This document shows positions 47,310 to 57,250 of a stretch of 64,000 bases of DNA, piece after piece. The DNA is taken from contig NZ_CP125619.1 in assembly GCF_030053115.1 (NCBI RefSeq), positions 2,109,001-2,173,000 of the forward strand, in the 5' to 3' direction. Below the pieces are notes generated by a model, which searched no databases, was not told the DNA's origin, and worked only from the letters and a program-made list of their open reading frames with translations. A program made the position numbers and the translations under genes. The stretch comes from Pseudomonas svalbardensis. Lineage in GTDB: Bacteria > Pseudomonadota > Gammaproteobacteria > Pseudomonadales > Pseudomonadaceae. The stretch's first letter is position 1; every line of letters starts with the position of its first letter.

Positions 47310-47323
47310 GTGATGCAGATCAA
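47310..47323 (-). promoter_or_regulatory. ANR/FNR box of ccoG
   Basis: On the minus strand TTGAT-CTGC-ATCAC matches the consensus at all but the last base. It lies 165 bases before the ccoG ATG. Confidence 0.7.
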
Positions 47324-47409
47324 TTGACTTGTTCAGTATGGACGGCTTTTTCGCGTCCTGCCTTCCACACACTATCCGCCTGTCGCGGCGAGCCTGAGGG
47401 CAGCCTCGC

Positions 47410-47640
47410 GATTCAATGACTGTTATGAGTTTGTTGTTTTAATCTTCGTATTGTTATTGTTGGAGTGCTTATATAAGGGGCTTGTGGGTGGTTTTGTAGG
47501 TGCGTTAATTGTTGGTTGGAAATATAGATAATTAATTGTCGGGTGTTGGATGTTTGTGTGTGTTCGAGGTCTGTTATATGTTCGTGTTCAGGCAAGTTGC
47601 CTGTCGCTCTATTATTAATGTTAGATGGAAATGGAATTCT
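47410..47640. other. AT-rich leader of an inserted gene
   Basis: This stretch between ccoG and the phosphoesterase is rich in T and A, unlike the GC-rich surroundings, and holds TTGTTG- and TATATAA-like promoter elements. No gene is convincing in it. The base composition suggests transferred DNA. Confidence 0.45.
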
Positions 47641-48660
47641 ATGAACTTATCAAAATCTGGCAGTTTGCTGGCGTGTCTGGCCTTTGCTGTCATGACGCCT
47701 TTTGCGCATTCGGCACCCACAACTGTATCTCCGATGGATATGGTGTTTACCTCCGATCCGCAATACCCGTGGACTGAGAAAACCGATGCCGGTGAAACCC
47801 AGACCGACTCGTATCGGGATTCGCGCTCTAAGTGGCTGATCGAAACCCAATATGATGATATTGCCAATTTCAGGCAGAACTTCGGCGGCGCCGCGCGGGT
47901 GCCGGTGATGATCAACGGCGATATCACTGCCTTTGGCCATGGCTGGCAGCGCTCGGTGGTCAAGCCGATTCTGGACAGTAAACTGCTCGGCCTGTATGAC
48001 TATGGTCTGGGTAATCACGACTATGAGAATAATGTCGATGATTGCCTTTTTAATAATTGTGCCGCAGGGAGCGTTGAGGACTTTCTGGCACGCTATACCG
48101 GTAAGAATGGCAGGGCCGACAGCATTGATGTTCAACTTACGGAGGAGGGTACCGTAAAGAAAAGAGTGTCTGGCAGTCTGGCTTACTCCAAGAATTTTGG
48201 AGATGTTCATATGGTGCAGCTAAATAATGAGCCTACTTACTCGGTCAGCTTCACCGCTTATGACTGGCTTGTGCCGAAGAGCTATCACCTGACGGACGCA
48301 CTTGACTGGTTGGAAAAGGATCTGAAGGCTGCTCGGGAAAGAGGCCAGATCATTATTTTGAATATGCATAAACCCAAGTGGGATGGCAGTGACCAGCAAT
48401 TGAGTCGCTTCAGTAAGATGATCAAAGATTACAAGGTGACTGCGGTGTTTGCCGGGCACTACCACTGGTTTAGTGGCCAATACTACAGCGCATCCAGCGA
48501 GTTTGGTGACGTGCCATTGTTCCTGAGTGGGGCCGCTTCCCAGCAAACGTATCTGATTGCGAGCTTCTCCAAGGAAAGGGACAAGTTGATGATCTACCGC
48601 GTGACGGGCAATAACTGGCCGAGTCGCAAGCTTGAGTCGACCATTGCGGTTCAGCGCTAA
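47641..48660 (+). CDS. secreted metallophosphoesterase-like protein
   Basis: The 339-residue protein from ATG 47641 has a signal peptide, MNLSKSGSLLACLAFAVMTPFAHSA. Calcineurin-type phosphoesterase motifs follow: VFTSDPQYPW (first metal motif D-x-Q), VMINGDITAFGHG, LGNHDYEN, and FAGHYHWFSGQ. A role in hydrolysing a phosphoester outside the cytoplasm is inferred; the substrate is unknown. Its start region is AT-rich and it splits the ccoNOQP block from ccoGHIS, so it may be a later insertion. Confidence 0.85.
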   Translation: MNLSKSGSLLACLAFAVMTPFAHSAPTTVSPMDMVFTSDPQYPWTEKTDAGETQTDSYRDSRSKWLIETQYDDIANFRQNFGGAARVPVMINGDITAFGHGWQRSVVKPILDSKLLGLYDYGLGNHDYENNVDDCLFNNCAAGSVEDFLARYTGKNGRADSIDVQLTEEGTVKKRVSGSLAYSKNFGDVHMVQLNNEPTYSVSFTAYDWLVPKSYHLTDALDWLEKDLKAARERGQIIILNMHKPKWDGSDQQLSRFSKMIKDYKVTAVFAGHYHWFSGQYYSASSEFGDVPLFLSGAASQQTYLIASFSKERDKLMIYRVTGNNWPSRKLESTIAVQR

Positions 48661-48680
48661 GTCGCACAGATCCTGAAACC

Positions 48681-48720
48681 AAAACGGCCCCGCCAATTCT
48701 CACTGGCGGGGCCGTTTTTT
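48681..48720. terminator. bidirectional terminator between the phosphoesterase and ccoP
   Basis: AAAACGGCCCCGCCA and TGGCGGGGCCGTTTTTT form a long perfect stem with an eight-base loop, serving both convergent genes. Confidence 0.93.
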
Positions 48721-48739
48721 GTTGCATCAAGCGTTTGCC

Positions 48740-49723
48740 TTACTGGGCGTCCGCCACTGGCGCTTTCTCACCGTGAGAAAGGCTGTAGACGTAAGCGGCC
48801 AGCAGGTGAACCTTGTCGTTGCCTTGCAGCTGTTCTTGCGCAGGCATCTGGCCCTGACGGCCGTAACGGATGGTCTGCTGCAGTTGAGCGAAGCTCGAAC
48901 CGTAGATGAACGCGCCCGGGTGAGTCAGGTCAGGTGCGCCCATTGCTGGAGTACCTTTGCCTGCCGGACCGTGGCACGCCACGCAGTTGGCAGCGAACAG
49001 TTTCTGCCCGGCAACCGGATCAGCCTTGGTGCCTTCCGGCAGCTTGCGGCCATCAAGGTTGGTCAGTACGAATGCGGCAACATCGCTGACGCCTTGCTCG
49101 CCGATCACTTCAGCCCAGGCCGGCATCACAGCGTGACGACCGCCCATGATGGTGGTTTTGATGGTTTCCGCTTCGCCGCCCCAGCGCCAGTCGGCGTCGG
49201 TCAGGTTAGGGAAGCCATAAGCGCCCTTGGCATCGGAGCCGTGGCAGACCGAGCAGTTGGAGGCGAACAGGCGGCCACCCATCTTCAGGGCTTGCGGGTC
49301 CTTGGCGACTTCTTCAATCGGCATGGAAGCGAACTTGGCGAAGATCGGGCCGAACTTGGCGTCCGACTTGGCCATTTCCTTTTCCCACTCGTGAACGCCG
49401 GTCCAGCCGCTCTGGCCGTTGGCGAACGCGGTCTGCTTGTCGTTATCGAGGTAGTTGTAACCCGGCAGCAGGCCTTTCCAGTTACCCAGGCCCGGGTACA
49501 GAACCAGGTAGCCCAGGGCGAAGATGATGGTGCCCACGAACAGCATGAACCACCATTTCGGCAGTGGGTTGTCGTACTCCTCGATCCCGTCGAAGGAGTG
49601 GCCAACCGTTTCTTCGGTGGCTTCGCTGCGCTGGCCCTTGCGGGTGGACAGCAGCAGCCAGGTCAGGGCGAAGATCGTGCCGAGACTGAGGACTGTGACG
49701 TACAGACTCCAGAACGTAGTCAT
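48740..49723 (-). CDS. ccoP: cbb3 cytochrome c oxidase subunit III, operon 1
   Basis: CcoP is the diheme subunit that passes electrons to CcoO/CcoN. The 327-residue protein has two N-terminal membrane helices ([24 protein letters not shown] and [24 protein letters not shown]) and two heme c motifs, CSVCHG and CVACHG, with Met ligands. Compared with the second copy it has a short extra segment near residue 90. It overlaps ccoQ by four bases. Confidence 0.96.
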   Translation of the reverse strand: MTTFWSLYVTVLSLGTIFALTWLLLSTRKGQRSEATEETVGHSFDGIEEYDNPLPKWWFMLFVGTIIFALGYLVLYPGLGNWKGLLPGYNYLDNDKQTAFANGQSGWTGVHEWEKEMAKSDAKFGPIFAKFASMPIEEVAKDPQALKMGGRLFASNCSVCHGSDAKGAYGFPNLTDADWRWGGEAETIKTTIMGGRHAVMPAWAEVIGEQGVSDVAAFVLTNLDGRKLPEGTKADPVAGQKLFAANCVACHGPAGKGTPAMGAPDLTHPGAFIYGSSFAQLQQTIRYGRQGQMPAQEQLQGNDKVHLLAAYVYSLSHGEKAPVADAQ

Positions 49724-49905
49724 TCTTTGTTACTCCTAGAAGCTTGCTCGACGTGCTTGATGGCTTCGGGATCATCCGCGAAAGGCAGCAAGGTCGCGTC
49801 TTCAAACTCCGACTTGCGCTTGGGGCTGAATACCCACAACGCCAGACCGATGAAGGCCACCATCACAACAACGGTGCCCAGGCCACGAATCATCCCGATA
49901 TCCAT
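49720..49905 (-). CDS. ccoQ: cbb3 oxidase subunit CcoQ, operon 1
   Basis: The 61-residue protein has one membrane helix ([27 protein letters not shown]) and an acidic tail, LLPFADDPE. CcoQ is a small stability subunit. It starts five bases after the end of ccoO. Confidence 0.9.
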   Translation of the reverse strand: MDIGMIRGLGTVVVMVAFIGLALWVFSPKRKSEFEDATLLPFADDPEAIKHVEQASRSNKE

Positions 49906-49910
49906 CTAAA

Positions 49911-50519
49911 TCACCGTTTGCTTTTGATGATGGTGCCCAGGCCTTGCAGATAGGCCACCAGCGCGTCCATTTCGGTTTTGCCCTTCACAGCATCCTTGGC
50001 GCCGGCGATGTCTTCGTCGGTGTAAGGGACGCCGAGCGTGCGCAAGACTTCCATTTTCTTGGCGGTGTCTTTGCCGTCGAGCTTGTTTTCCACGAGGAAC
50101 GGGTAGGCCGGCATTTTCGACTCAGGCACAACGTTGCGCGGGTTGTACAAATGCGCACGCTGCCAGTCATCGGAGTAACGACCGCCAACACGGGCCAGGT
50201 CCGGACCGGTACGCTTGGAACCCCACAGGAACGGGTGGTCCCAGACGCTTTCACCGGCGACCGAGTAGTGGCCGTAACGTTCGGTTTCAGCGCGGAACGG
50301 GCGGATCATCTGCGAGTGGCAGCCGACACAACCGTTGGCGATGTAGATGTCGCGGCCTTCCAGTTCAAGGGCGGTGCGAGGCTTCATGCCTTCGACCGGC
50401 TTGTTGGTGACGTCCTGGAAAAACAGCGGAACGATCTGGGTCAGGCCGCCGATGCTGACGGCGATAACCATGAAGAAGGCCAGCAGGCCAATGTTCTTCT
50501 CGACTGCTTCATGCTTCAT
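49911..50519 (-). CDS. ccoO: cbb3 cytochrome c oxidase subunit II, operon 1
   Basis: The 202-residue monoheme subunit starts with [34 protein letters not shown], a membrane anchor, and has the heme motif [12 protein letters not shown] with a C-terminal Met ligand region. Its start overlaps the ccoN stop by one base. Confidence 0.96.
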   Translation of the reverse strand: MKHEAVEKNIGLLAFFMVIAVSIGGLTQIVPLFFQDVTNKPVEGMKPRTALELEGRDIYIANGCVGCHSQMIRPFRAETERYGHYSVAGESVWDHPFLWGSKRTGPDLARVGGRYSDDWQRAHLYNPRNVVPESKMPAYPFLVENKLDGKDTAKKMEVLRTLGVPYTDEDIAGAKDAVKGKTEMDALVAYLQGLGTIIKSKR

Positions 50520-51961
50520 CAGTGAGCTCCAACTACAGCAATCTGTTCAGCAGCTTTGGCTTCAGCCGGGTTCGAGGCACGTACGGTACGCCATACGTTG
50601 TAGGCCATGAACAGCATGCCGCTGGCGAAGAACGCACCGCCCAGGGCGCGAACGATGAAACCAGGATGGCTGGCTTGCAGCGCTTCGACGAACGAGTAGG
50701 TGAGGGTGCCGTCGTCGTTGATTGCACGCCACATCAGACCCTGGGTGATGCCGTTGACCCACATCGAAGCGATGTACAGAACGGTACCGATGGTCGCGAG
50801 CCAGAAGTGCGTGTTGATCAGACCGATGCTGTGCATCTGCACACGACCGAACAGTTTCGGGATCATGTGGTAGATGGCGCCGATCGAGATCATCGCTACC
50901 CAGCCCAAGGCACCGGCGTGTACGTGGCCGATGGTCCAATCTGTGTAGTGAGACAGCGAGTTGACGGTCTTGATGGCCATCATCGGGCCTTCGAAGGTCG
51001 ACATGCCGTAGAAGGCCAGCGACACAACGAGGAAGCGCAGGATCGGGTCGGTGCGCAGCTTATGCCAGGCGCCCGACAGGGTCATCATGCCGTTGATCAT
51101 GCCGCCCCAGCTTGGCGCCAGCAGGATGATCGACATCGCCATGCCCAGCGACTGAGCCCAGTCCGGCAGCGCGGTGTAGTGCAGGTGGTGCGGACCGGCC
51201 CAGATGTACAGGGTGATCAGCGCCCAGAAGTGCACGATCGACAGACGATAGGAGTAGATCGGACGCTCGGCTTGCTTGGGAACGAAGTAGTACATCATCC
51301 CCAGGAAGCCCGTGGTCAGGAAGAAACCGACCGCGTTGTGGCCGTACCACCACTGGATCATCGCGTCAGTCGCACCGGCGTAGGCCGAGTAGGACTTGAA
51401 CAAGCTGACCGGTAGGGAAGCGTGGTTGACGATGTGCAGCATCGCCGTCACAACGATGAAGGCACCGTAGAACCAGTTACCCACATAGATATGTTTGGTT
51501 TTGCGCTTGGTAATGGTGCCAAAGAACACCACAGCGTAGGTGATCCAGACAATGGCCAGCAAAATGGCGATAGGCCATTCCAGTTCAGCGTATTCCTTGG
51601 ACGTGGTGTAGCCCAGCGGCAAGGAAATGCCTGCACCGACGATCACCGCTTGCCAACCCCAAAAGGTGAAGGCCGCGAGACTGTCGGAAATCAGTCGCGT
51701 TTGGCAGGTTCGCTGCACGACGTAATAAGAAGTGGCAAACAGTGCACAACCACCGAAGGCGAAAATCACCAGGTTGGTGTGCAACGGGCGCAGGCGTCCA
51801 AAGCTCGTCCATTCCAGACCGAAGTTCAACTCCGGCCAGACCAGTTGCGAGGCGATGAAGACACCGAGCCCCATGCCAAGGATCCCCCAGACCACCGTCA
51901 TGATGGCGAACTGGCGGACTACCTTATAGTTATAAGCAGTCGGACTGATTGCTGTGCTCAT
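50519..51961 (-). CDS. ccoN: cbb3 cytochrome c oxidase subunit I, operon 1
   Basis: CcoN is the catalytic heme-copper subunit. The ATG at 51961 ([26 protein letters not shown]) gives 480 residues with twelve membrane helices. Heme and CuB ligands are seen in [55 protein letters not shown] and [14 protein letters not shown]. The longer frame from 52126 adds unrelated residues. A weak ANR-like box lies upstream. Confidence 0.96.
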   Translation of the reverse strand: MSTAISPTAYNYKVVRQFAIMTVVWGILGMGLGVFIASQLVWPELNFGLEWTSFGRLRPLHTNLVIFAFGGCALFATSYYVVQRTCQTRLISDSLAAFTFWGWQAVIVGAGISLPLGYTTSKEYAELEWPIAILLAIVWITYAVVFFGTITKRKTKHIYVGNWFYGAFIVVTAMLHIVNHASLPVSLFKSYSAYAGATDAMIQWWYGHNAVGFFLTTGFLGMMYYFVPKQAERPIYSYRLSIVHFWALITLYIWAGPHHLHYTALPDWAQSLGMAMSIILLAPSWGGMINGMMTLSGAWHKLRTDPILRFLVVSLAFYGMSTFEGPMMAIKTVNSLSHYTDWTIGHVHAGALGWVAMISIGAIYHMIPKLFGRVQMHSIGLINTHFWLATIGTVLYIASMWVNGITQGLMWRAINDDGTLTYSFVEALQASHPGFIVRALGGAFFASGMLFMAYNVWRTVRASNPAEAKAAEQIAVVGAH

Positions 51962-52442
51962 TCTAAGGTTCCACGGTTTGGGTGTTTTATTAGGAGTAAA
52001 AATCGGCCGCAAGTATGGAGAAAGCGGGGGGTCATTGCAACGCGCCATGACCTGGGTCAATGCTTTCAAAAGCTGATTCTGCGGCCTTTCCATGCGCCGC
52101 GTAAGGACAAAACTGCCGAAGGGCAAAATGTCGCAGCAGACGAAAATGGTGAGGGGTCAGGTCGAATGTAACGGGGTGTGTTCAAACACAACGAGCGGGT
52201 GACAGATGGCAATTGGCACGACAGCCGGTATCTACCAGCCTTTGCGGCTTGTCATCGAGCAGATTCGTCGAACACATCGGGTTGGGTCGACCTGGAACCG
52301 GCTCACGCCAGTCCGCATCGGGGAAGCTTAGACCCGAATCTGGGGAACCGAAAGGAGGACTAACGGAGGGGTGCGACACTTGGTCGCAAAGGGGCAGGGA
52401 ACTGCCGCATCCGGGAGAATGCGGCAGCAGAACGGTCGAGAT
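51962..52442. other. intergenic region between the two cco operons
   Basis: No gene is convincing here. It holds the promoter region of ccoN1 and the end of operon 2. A hairpin CTGCCGCATTCT-type inverted repeat at about 52401-52426 follows ccoP2 and could be a weak terminator, but has no T run. Confidence 0.4.
52047..52060 (-). promoter_or_regulatory. weak ANR-like box of ccoN operon 1
   Basis: TTGAC-CCAG-GTCAT is a symmetrical but imperfect relative of TTGAT....ATCAA, 86 bases before the ccoN ATG. Confidence 0.35.
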
Positions 52443-53396
52443 TTATTCGTGTTTGCCTTCAGCCTGCAAACGCTCGGTGTTCAGCCCATGAGACAAGCTG
52501 TAAACGTAAGCGGCCAGCAGTTGCACCTTGTCGTTGCCGAGCAGTTCATTCTGCGCCGGCATATGGCCTTGGCGACCATGACGAATGGTCTGTTGCAGTT
52601 GCGCCAGGCTTGTTCCGTAGATAAAACCGGCCGGTTGCGTCAGATTCGGCGCACCCATGGCTTCAGTGCCCTGGCCGTTTGCACCATGACAGGCTACGCA
52701 CATCGTGCTGAACGCTTGCTGTCCGGCATGCAGGTCGGCACCGCTGTCGGCAGGCAACGACAGGCCGGCCAGGTCGTGGCGCACGTAAGCCGCGACGTTC
52801 TTCACCCCGGCATCACCCAGGATTTCACCCCAGGCCGGCATCGCGGCCATGCGACCACCCATGATCGTGGTTTTGATGGTGTCGGCGTTGCCGCCCCAGC
52901 GCCAGCTGGTGTCTGCCAGGTTGGGGAAGCCAAAGGCGCCCTTGGCATCCGAGCCGTGGCAGACCGCGCAATTGGAGGCAAACAGGCGACCGCCCATTTT
53001 CAACGCTAGCGGGTCCGCGGCCACTTCTTCCACGGGCATCGCCGCGAATTTGGCGAAGATCGGTCCGAACTTCGCATCTGACTTGGCCATTTCCTTTTCC
53101 CACTCGTGGACCCCGGTCCAACCGTCCTCGTAACCCGGCAGAACGCCTTTCCAGTTGCCCAGGCCGGGGTACAGCACCAGATAGCCCACGGCAAACACCA
53201 GCGTGCCGGCGAACAGCATGAACCACCACTGCGGCAGCGGGTTGTCGTACTCCTCGATCCCGTCGAAGCTGTGGCCCATGGTCTGGTCGACGCTGCCCTT
53301 GGTTTCGCCCTTGCGGGTGCTGATCAGCAGCCAGGTCAGGCCGATCAGGCTGCCGATGGTCAGTACGCAGATCCACGTACTCCAGAAGGTGGTCAT
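52443..53396 (-). CDS. ccoP: cbb3 cytochrome c oxidase subunit III, operon 2
   Basis: This second diheme subunit has 317 residues with the same plan as the first copy: two membrane helices and heme motifs CAVCHG and CVACHG. It lacks the extra segment [14 protein letters not shown] present in the first copy and has a different C-terminus, [17 protein letters not shown]. It overlaps ccoQ by four bases. Confidence 0.96.
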   Translation of the reverse strand: MTTFWSTWICVLTIGSLIGLTWLLISTRKGETKGSVDQTMGHSFDGIEEYDNPLPQWWFMLFAGTLVFAVGYLVLYPGLGNWKGVLPGYEDGWTGVHEWEKEMAKSDAKFGPIFAKFAAMPVEEVAADPLALKMGGRLFASNCAVCHGSDAKGAFGFPNLADTSWRWGGNADTIKTTIMGGRMAAMPAWGEILGDAGVKNVAAYVRHDLAGLSLPADSGADLHAGQQAFSTMCVACHGANGQGTEAMGAPNLTQPAGFIYGTSLAQLQQTIRHGRQGHMPAQNELLGNDKVQLLAAYVYSLSHGLNTERLQAEGKHE

Positions 53397-53611
53397 GGCC
53401 GGGTACTCCTTGTTTCAGGTTCTTGGGTGGCGTCATCGGGTAGCGGTTCATCGGCGAACGGCAGCAAACGCGCTTCGGCGAATTCCGGATTGCGCTTGCC
53501 GTTGAACACCCACAGCGTCAGGCCGACGAAGGCCACAAACACCACGACCGTGCCCAGGCCGCGGATCATTCCACTGCTTATTTCGCTAATAATTTCAAAG
53601 GACATGGCCAT
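53393..53611 (-). CDS. ccoQ: cbb3 oxidase subunit CcoQ, operon 2
   Basis: The 72-residue protein has one helix ([27 protein letters not shown]) as in the first copy, with an 11-residue N-terminal extension, [16 protein letters not shown] precedes the first ATG. It starts three bases after the end of ccoO. Confidence 0.88.
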   Translation of the reverse strand: MAMSFEIISEISSGMIRGLGTVVVFVAFVGLTLWVFNGKRNPEFAEARLLPFADEPLPDDATQEPETRSTRP

Positions 53612-53614
53612 GGC

Positions 53615-54223
53615 TCACCTCTTGCTTTTGATGGATGTGCCAAGCACTTGCAGGTAAGCGACCAGTGCGTCCATTTCGGTCTTGCCCTTGAGCGAGGCGA
53701 CTGAGCCTGCGATGTCGTCGTCGGTGTACGGCACGCCGAGGGTGCGCATCGCCTTGATCTTGCTTTCGGTGTGGCTGCTGTCGAGTTGGTTGTCCACGAG
53801 CCACGGATAGCCGGGCATTTTCGATTCCGGCACCACGTTGCGCGGGTTGTACAAATGCGCGCGATGCCAGTCTTCGGAGTAGCGACCGCCGACCCGGGCC
53901 AGGTCTGGACCGGTACGTTTCGAGCCCCACAGGAACGGGTGATCCCACACACTTTCACCGGCCACCGAGTAGTGGCCGTAGCGTTCGGTCTCGGCGCGAA
54001 ACGGGCGGATCATCTGCGAATGGCAGCCGACGCAGCCTTCGCGGATGTAAATGTCGCGACCTTCCAGTTGCAGCGCGGTGTAGGGCTTCATGCCTTCCAC
54101 CGGCTTATTGGTCACGTCCTGGAAGAACAGCGGGACGATCTGGGTCAGACCGCCAATGCTCACGGCCAGCACCATCAACAACATCAGCAGGCCGACGTTT
54201 TTCTCGATTGTTTCGTGTTTCAT
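53615..54223 (-). CDS. ccoO: cbb3 cytochrome c oxidase subunit II, operon 2
   Basis: The 202-residue monoheme subunit is almost identical in layout to the first copy: [29 protein letters not shown] anchor, [12 protein letters not shown] heme motif. It follows ccoN by ten bases. Confidence 0.96.
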   Translation of the reverse strand: MKHETIEKNVGLLMLLMVLAVSIGGLTQIVPLFFQDVTNKPVEGMKPYTALQLEGRDIYIREGCVGCHSQMIRPFRAETERYGHYSVAGESVWDHPFLWGSKRTGPDLARVGGRYSEDWHRAHLYNPRNVVPESKMPGYPWLVDNQLDSSHTESKIKAMRTLGVPYTDDDIAGSVASLKGKTEMDALVAYLQVLGTSIKSKR

Positions 54224-54233
54224 GGCGGCCTCC

Positions 54234-55658
54234 TCAGGCGATCTGCGCGGCAGCGGCGACTTCGGCAGGCTGCGAGGCCCGCACGGTGCGCCAGGTGTTG
54301 TAGGCCATCAGCAGCATGCCGCTGAAGAAAATCGCACCGCCTACCAGGCGCACGACGAAGCCTGGGTGGCTAGCCACCAGGGTTTCGACGAAGGAGTAGG
54401 TCAGCGTGCCGTCTTCATTGACAGCGCGCCACATGAGGCCCTGGGCGATGCCGTTGACCCACATCGAAGCGATGTACAGCACGGTGCCGATGGTGGCGAG
54501 CCAGAAGTGCGCGTTGATCAGGCCGATGCTGTGCATGTGCGTGCGACCGAAGATTTTCGGAATCATGTGGTAGAGCGCGCCGATGGAGATCATCGCGACC
54601 CAACCGAGGGCGCCGGCGTGAACGTGGCCGATGGTCCAGTCGGTGTAGTGGGAGAGGGCGTTGACCGTCTTGATGGCCATCATCGGCCCTTCGAAGGTCG
54701 ACATGCCGTAGAACGCCAGCGAAACCACGAGGAAGCGCAGGATCGGGTCGCTGCGCAACTTATGCCAGGCGCCCGAGAGCGTCATCATGCCGTTGATCAT
54801 CCCGCCCCAGCTTGGCGCGAGCAGGATCAGCGACATCACCATGCCCAGCGACTGTGCCCAGTCCGGCAGCGCGGTGTAGTGCAAGTGGTGCGGACCGGCC
54901 CAGATGTACAGGGTGATCAGCGCCCAGAAGTGCACGATCGACAAACGATAGGAATACACCGGACGCTCGGCCTGTTTCGGCACGAAGTAGTACATCATCC
55001 CGAGGAAACCGGCGGTGAGGAAAAAGCCTACGGCGTTGTGGCCGTACCACCACTGAACCATGGCATCGGTCGCACCGGCGTACACCGAGTAGGACTTGGT
55101 GAAACTCACCGCCAGCTCAAGGTTGTTGACGATGTGCAGAATCGCCACGGTGATGATGAACGCACCGAAGAACCAGTTGCCGACGTAGATGTGCTTGGTC
55201 TTGCGCTTGGCCAGCGTGCCGAAGAACACCACGGCGTAGGCGACCCAGACGATGGTGATCAGGATATCGATCGGCCATTCCAGTTCGGCGTATTCCTTGG
55301 AGCTGGTGTAACCCAGCGGCAGGCTGATGGCCGCCAGCAGAATCACGACTTGCCAGCCCCAGAAGCAGAACGCGGCAATTTTCGGCGCAAACAGTTGAGT
55401 CTGGCAGGTGCGTTGCACCGAATAGAACGAACTGGCGAACAGGGCGCAACCGCCGAAGGCGAAGATCACTGCGTTGGTGTGCAGCGGGCGCAAGCGGCCG
55501 AAACTGGTCCACGGTAAATCGAAGTTGAGTTCAGGCCAGACCAATTGAGCCGCGAGAAAAACCCCGAGCCCCATGCCGACGATGCCCCACACCACCGTCA
55601 TAATGGCGAATTGGCGGACCACCTTGTAGTTGTAGGCGGTACTGATAGAAGTGTTCAT
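54234..55658 (-). CDS. ccoN: cbb3 cytochrome c oxidase subunit I, operon 2
   Basis: This catalytic subunit has 474 residues from ATG 55658 ([25 protein letters not shown]). It has the same helix pattern and metal ligands as the first copy ([56 protein letters not shown]). The good ANR box upstream suggests this is the low-oxygen-induced oxidase, comparable to cco2 of P. aeruginosa. Confidence 0.96.
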   Translation of the reverse strand: MNTSISTAYNYKVVRQFAIMTVVWGIVGMGLGVFLAAQLVWPELNFDLPWTSFGRLRPLHTNAVIFAFGGCALFASSFYSVQRTCQTQLFAPKIAAFCFWGWQVVILLAAISLPLGYTSSKEYAELEWPIDILITIVWVAYAVVFFGTLAKRKTKHIYVGNWFFGAFIITVAILHIVNNLELAVSFTKSYSVYAGATDAMVQWWYGHNAVGFFLTAGFLGMMYYFVPKQAERPVYSYRLSIVHFWALITLYIWAGPHHLHYTALPDWAQSLGMVMSLILLAPSWGGMINGMMTLSGAWHKLRSDPILRFLVVSLAFYGMSTFEGPMMAIKTVNALSHYTDWTIGHVHAGALGWVAMISIGALYHMIPKIFGRTHMHSIGLINAHFWLATIGTVLYIASMWVNGIAQGLMWRAVNEDGTLTYSFVETLVASHPGFVVRLVGGAIFFSGMLLMAYNTWRTVRASQPAEVAAAAQIA

Positions 55659-55754
55659 GGTTCCCCATCCACGGTTCAGCCGAAGTGAAGGCGTTTGCGC
55701 TAGGCAGACGCTCCCTTCGCCTGGAGTTATAGGCAGACTAAAAGCGAGGCAAGC

Positions 55755-56432
55755 ATGGACAAAGAGCACAAGGCCAGTATTGACGGGGATCAATGGGCGC
55801 GGTGTGTGCAGGATCACGGATGGTTGTGGAATGCCGCCTCAGCGCCGGCATCGGCGACGTTGATCCTCGCCCATGGCGCCGGTGCGCCGATGGACAGCGC
55901 CTGGATGAACGATATGGCTGCACGCCTTGCTGCTTCTGGGGTCAACGTGTTGCGCTTCGAGTTTCCGTACATGGCGCAACGACGTGTTGATGGCGGCAAA
56001 CGTCCACCGAACCCGACCCCGAAACTGCTCGAATGCTGGCGTGAGGTCTATGCGGTGGTGCGACGCCATGTCACTGGGCGCCTGGCCATTGGCGGCAAGT
56101 CCATGGGCGGGCGCATGGCCAGTTTGCTGGCGGATGAGCTGGGCTCCGACAGGTTGTTGTGTCTGGGCTATCCGTTCTATGCGGTGGGCAAGCCGGAGAA
56201 ACCTCGGGTTGAGCATTTGGCCGGGTTAAAGACGCGGACGTTGATTGTTCAGGGTGAACGGGATGCGTTGGGCAATCGCGAGGCCGTTGAGGCTTACACG
56301 TTGGCGCCGGCTATCGAGGTCTTCTGGATGGTAGCGGGGGATCATGATTTGAAGCCGTTGAAGGCTTCGGGGTTTACCCATGAACAGCATCTGGCGGCTG
56401 TGGCGAGCAAGGTGTCCGAGTTTCTGCAGTGA
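55755..56432 (+). CDS. alpha/beta hydrolase (KANL3/Tex30 type)
   Basis: The 225-residue protein has [40 protein letters not shown], a nucleophile elbow [11 protein letters not shown] with Ser near 115, an acid region [11 protein letters not shown], and a histidine in GDHDLKPL. This fits a small alpha/beta hydrolase of unknown substrate. Its first codons contain the ANR box that serves the divergent ccoN2. Confidence 0.85.
   Translation: MDKEHKASIDGDQWARCVQDHGWLWNAASAPASATLILAHGAGAPMDSAWMNDMAARLAASGVNVLRFEFPYMAQRRVDGGKRPPNPTPKLLECWREVYAVVRRHVTGRLAIGGKSMGGRMASLLADELGSDRLLCLGYPFYAVGKPEKPRVEHLAGLKTRTLIVQGERDALGNREAVEAYTLAPAIEVFWMVAGDHDLKPLKASGFTHEQHLAAVASKVSEFLQ
55780..55793 (-). promoter_or_regulatory. 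ANR/FNR box of ccoN operon 2
   Basis: On the minus strand TTGAT-CCCC-GTCAA matches the ANR consensus at nine of ten fixed positions. It lies 122 bases before the ccoN2 ATG and within codons 9-13 of the divergent hydrolase gene. Confidence 0.75.
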
Positions 56433-56447
56433 AGTTTGCGGTGTCGG

Positions 56448-56530
56448 GCAGGACCTCATCGCGAGCAAGCTCGCTTGTGTCTTGGGCAGGAATTAGACTG
56501 AGGGTGAGAGCCTGCTCGCGATAGCGGTTT
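56448..56530. repeat. degenerate REP pair
   Basis: ATCGCGAGCAAGCTCGCT and GAGCCTGCTCGCGATAGCGG are the inner parts of an inverted REP pair; the outer GGGAGCGAG bases are partly lost. Confidence 0.7.
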
Positions 56531-56545
56531 AGCAGACGACATCCT

Positions 56546-57013
56546 TCATTGATCGTCTCTTGTCAGTTTGAATGTGCCGTTTGGATTCAAGCGGTAGCCT
56601 TCGCTTCTGAAAATAGCGTTGAAGTCGCCTTGTACCGTTCCTTTGATCGGGTCAAGTCTGATAGTCAGTTCGGCATTGTCAGCGTCGACAAACCGGAAAC
56701 CGGTGAAACCAGGCGGTGCGGGTATCGAGTGACTGTGCGAAACATCCAGCTCATCGCCTAGCTTATAAGTCCGCTCCAGCAGAGTGTCATCGATGTAGGG
56801 CACGGACACTTTGAAACTGAAGTAGTTCTCGTCGTCGAGTGTTCCTGTGATTCCGGACATAACCCAGCTAAGTTCGCCGGTAGGCGGGAACTCGTGTAGG
56901 AAAAATAGAGTTTTCTCGGCCCTTGTCACTTCACTTCCGAAGTTCCAGTGAAAATCGTTTCCTGGTGCCTGAATACTGTTCCCTTTCGGGATGAAAATAT
57001 CTTTTGTGCTCAT
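56546..57013 (-). CDS. uncharacterised protein
   Basis: The 155-residue protein from ATG 57013 (MSTKDIFIPKGNSIQAPGNDFHWNF) has GAAGGAT as ribosome binding site. It is predicted beta-rich and soluble, with no signal peptide or membrane helix. I do not recognise a family. The shadow frame on the other strand is much shorter. It stands alone between a hydrolase and a chemotaxis gene. Confidence 0.65.
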   Translation of the reverse strand: MSTKDIFIPKGNSIQAPGNDFHWNFGSEVTRAEKTLFFLHEFPPTGELSWVMSGITGTLDDENYFSFKVSVPYIDDTLLERTYKLGDELDVSHSHSIPAPPGFTGFRFVDADNAELTIRLDPIKGTVQGDFNAIFRSEGYRLNPNGTFKLTRDDQ

Positions 57014-57200
57014 GGCGAAATCCTTCTCTGTCCACATGGGAATGAAGCAAATGCCGACGGGTATCTCGGCACTCGATTGATATCCCGCCCACGCGGGTGC
57101 GTCTACTGTCAAACCTGACAGCTATACACCGGGTTTTAGATGCGTATGACGCTTGCCTACGTCCAATCGTGCGTCTCGGTAATGCTTTCCATGACGCAAT

Positions 57201-57234
57201 AAAAAACCCGGAAGTATCACCTTCCGGGTTTTTT
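57201..57234. terminator. terminator after the chemotaxis receptor
   Basis: AACCCGGAAG and CTTCCGGGTT form a ten-base stem with A and T tracts on each side, just after the mcp stop on the minus strand. Confidence 0.9.
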
Positions 57235-57250
57235 GCCCTGCTTGCAGAGA

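Noticed and set aside
48719..49909. Open frame opposite ccoP
   Set aside because: Antisense shadow; the cbb3 subunit has both heme motifs.
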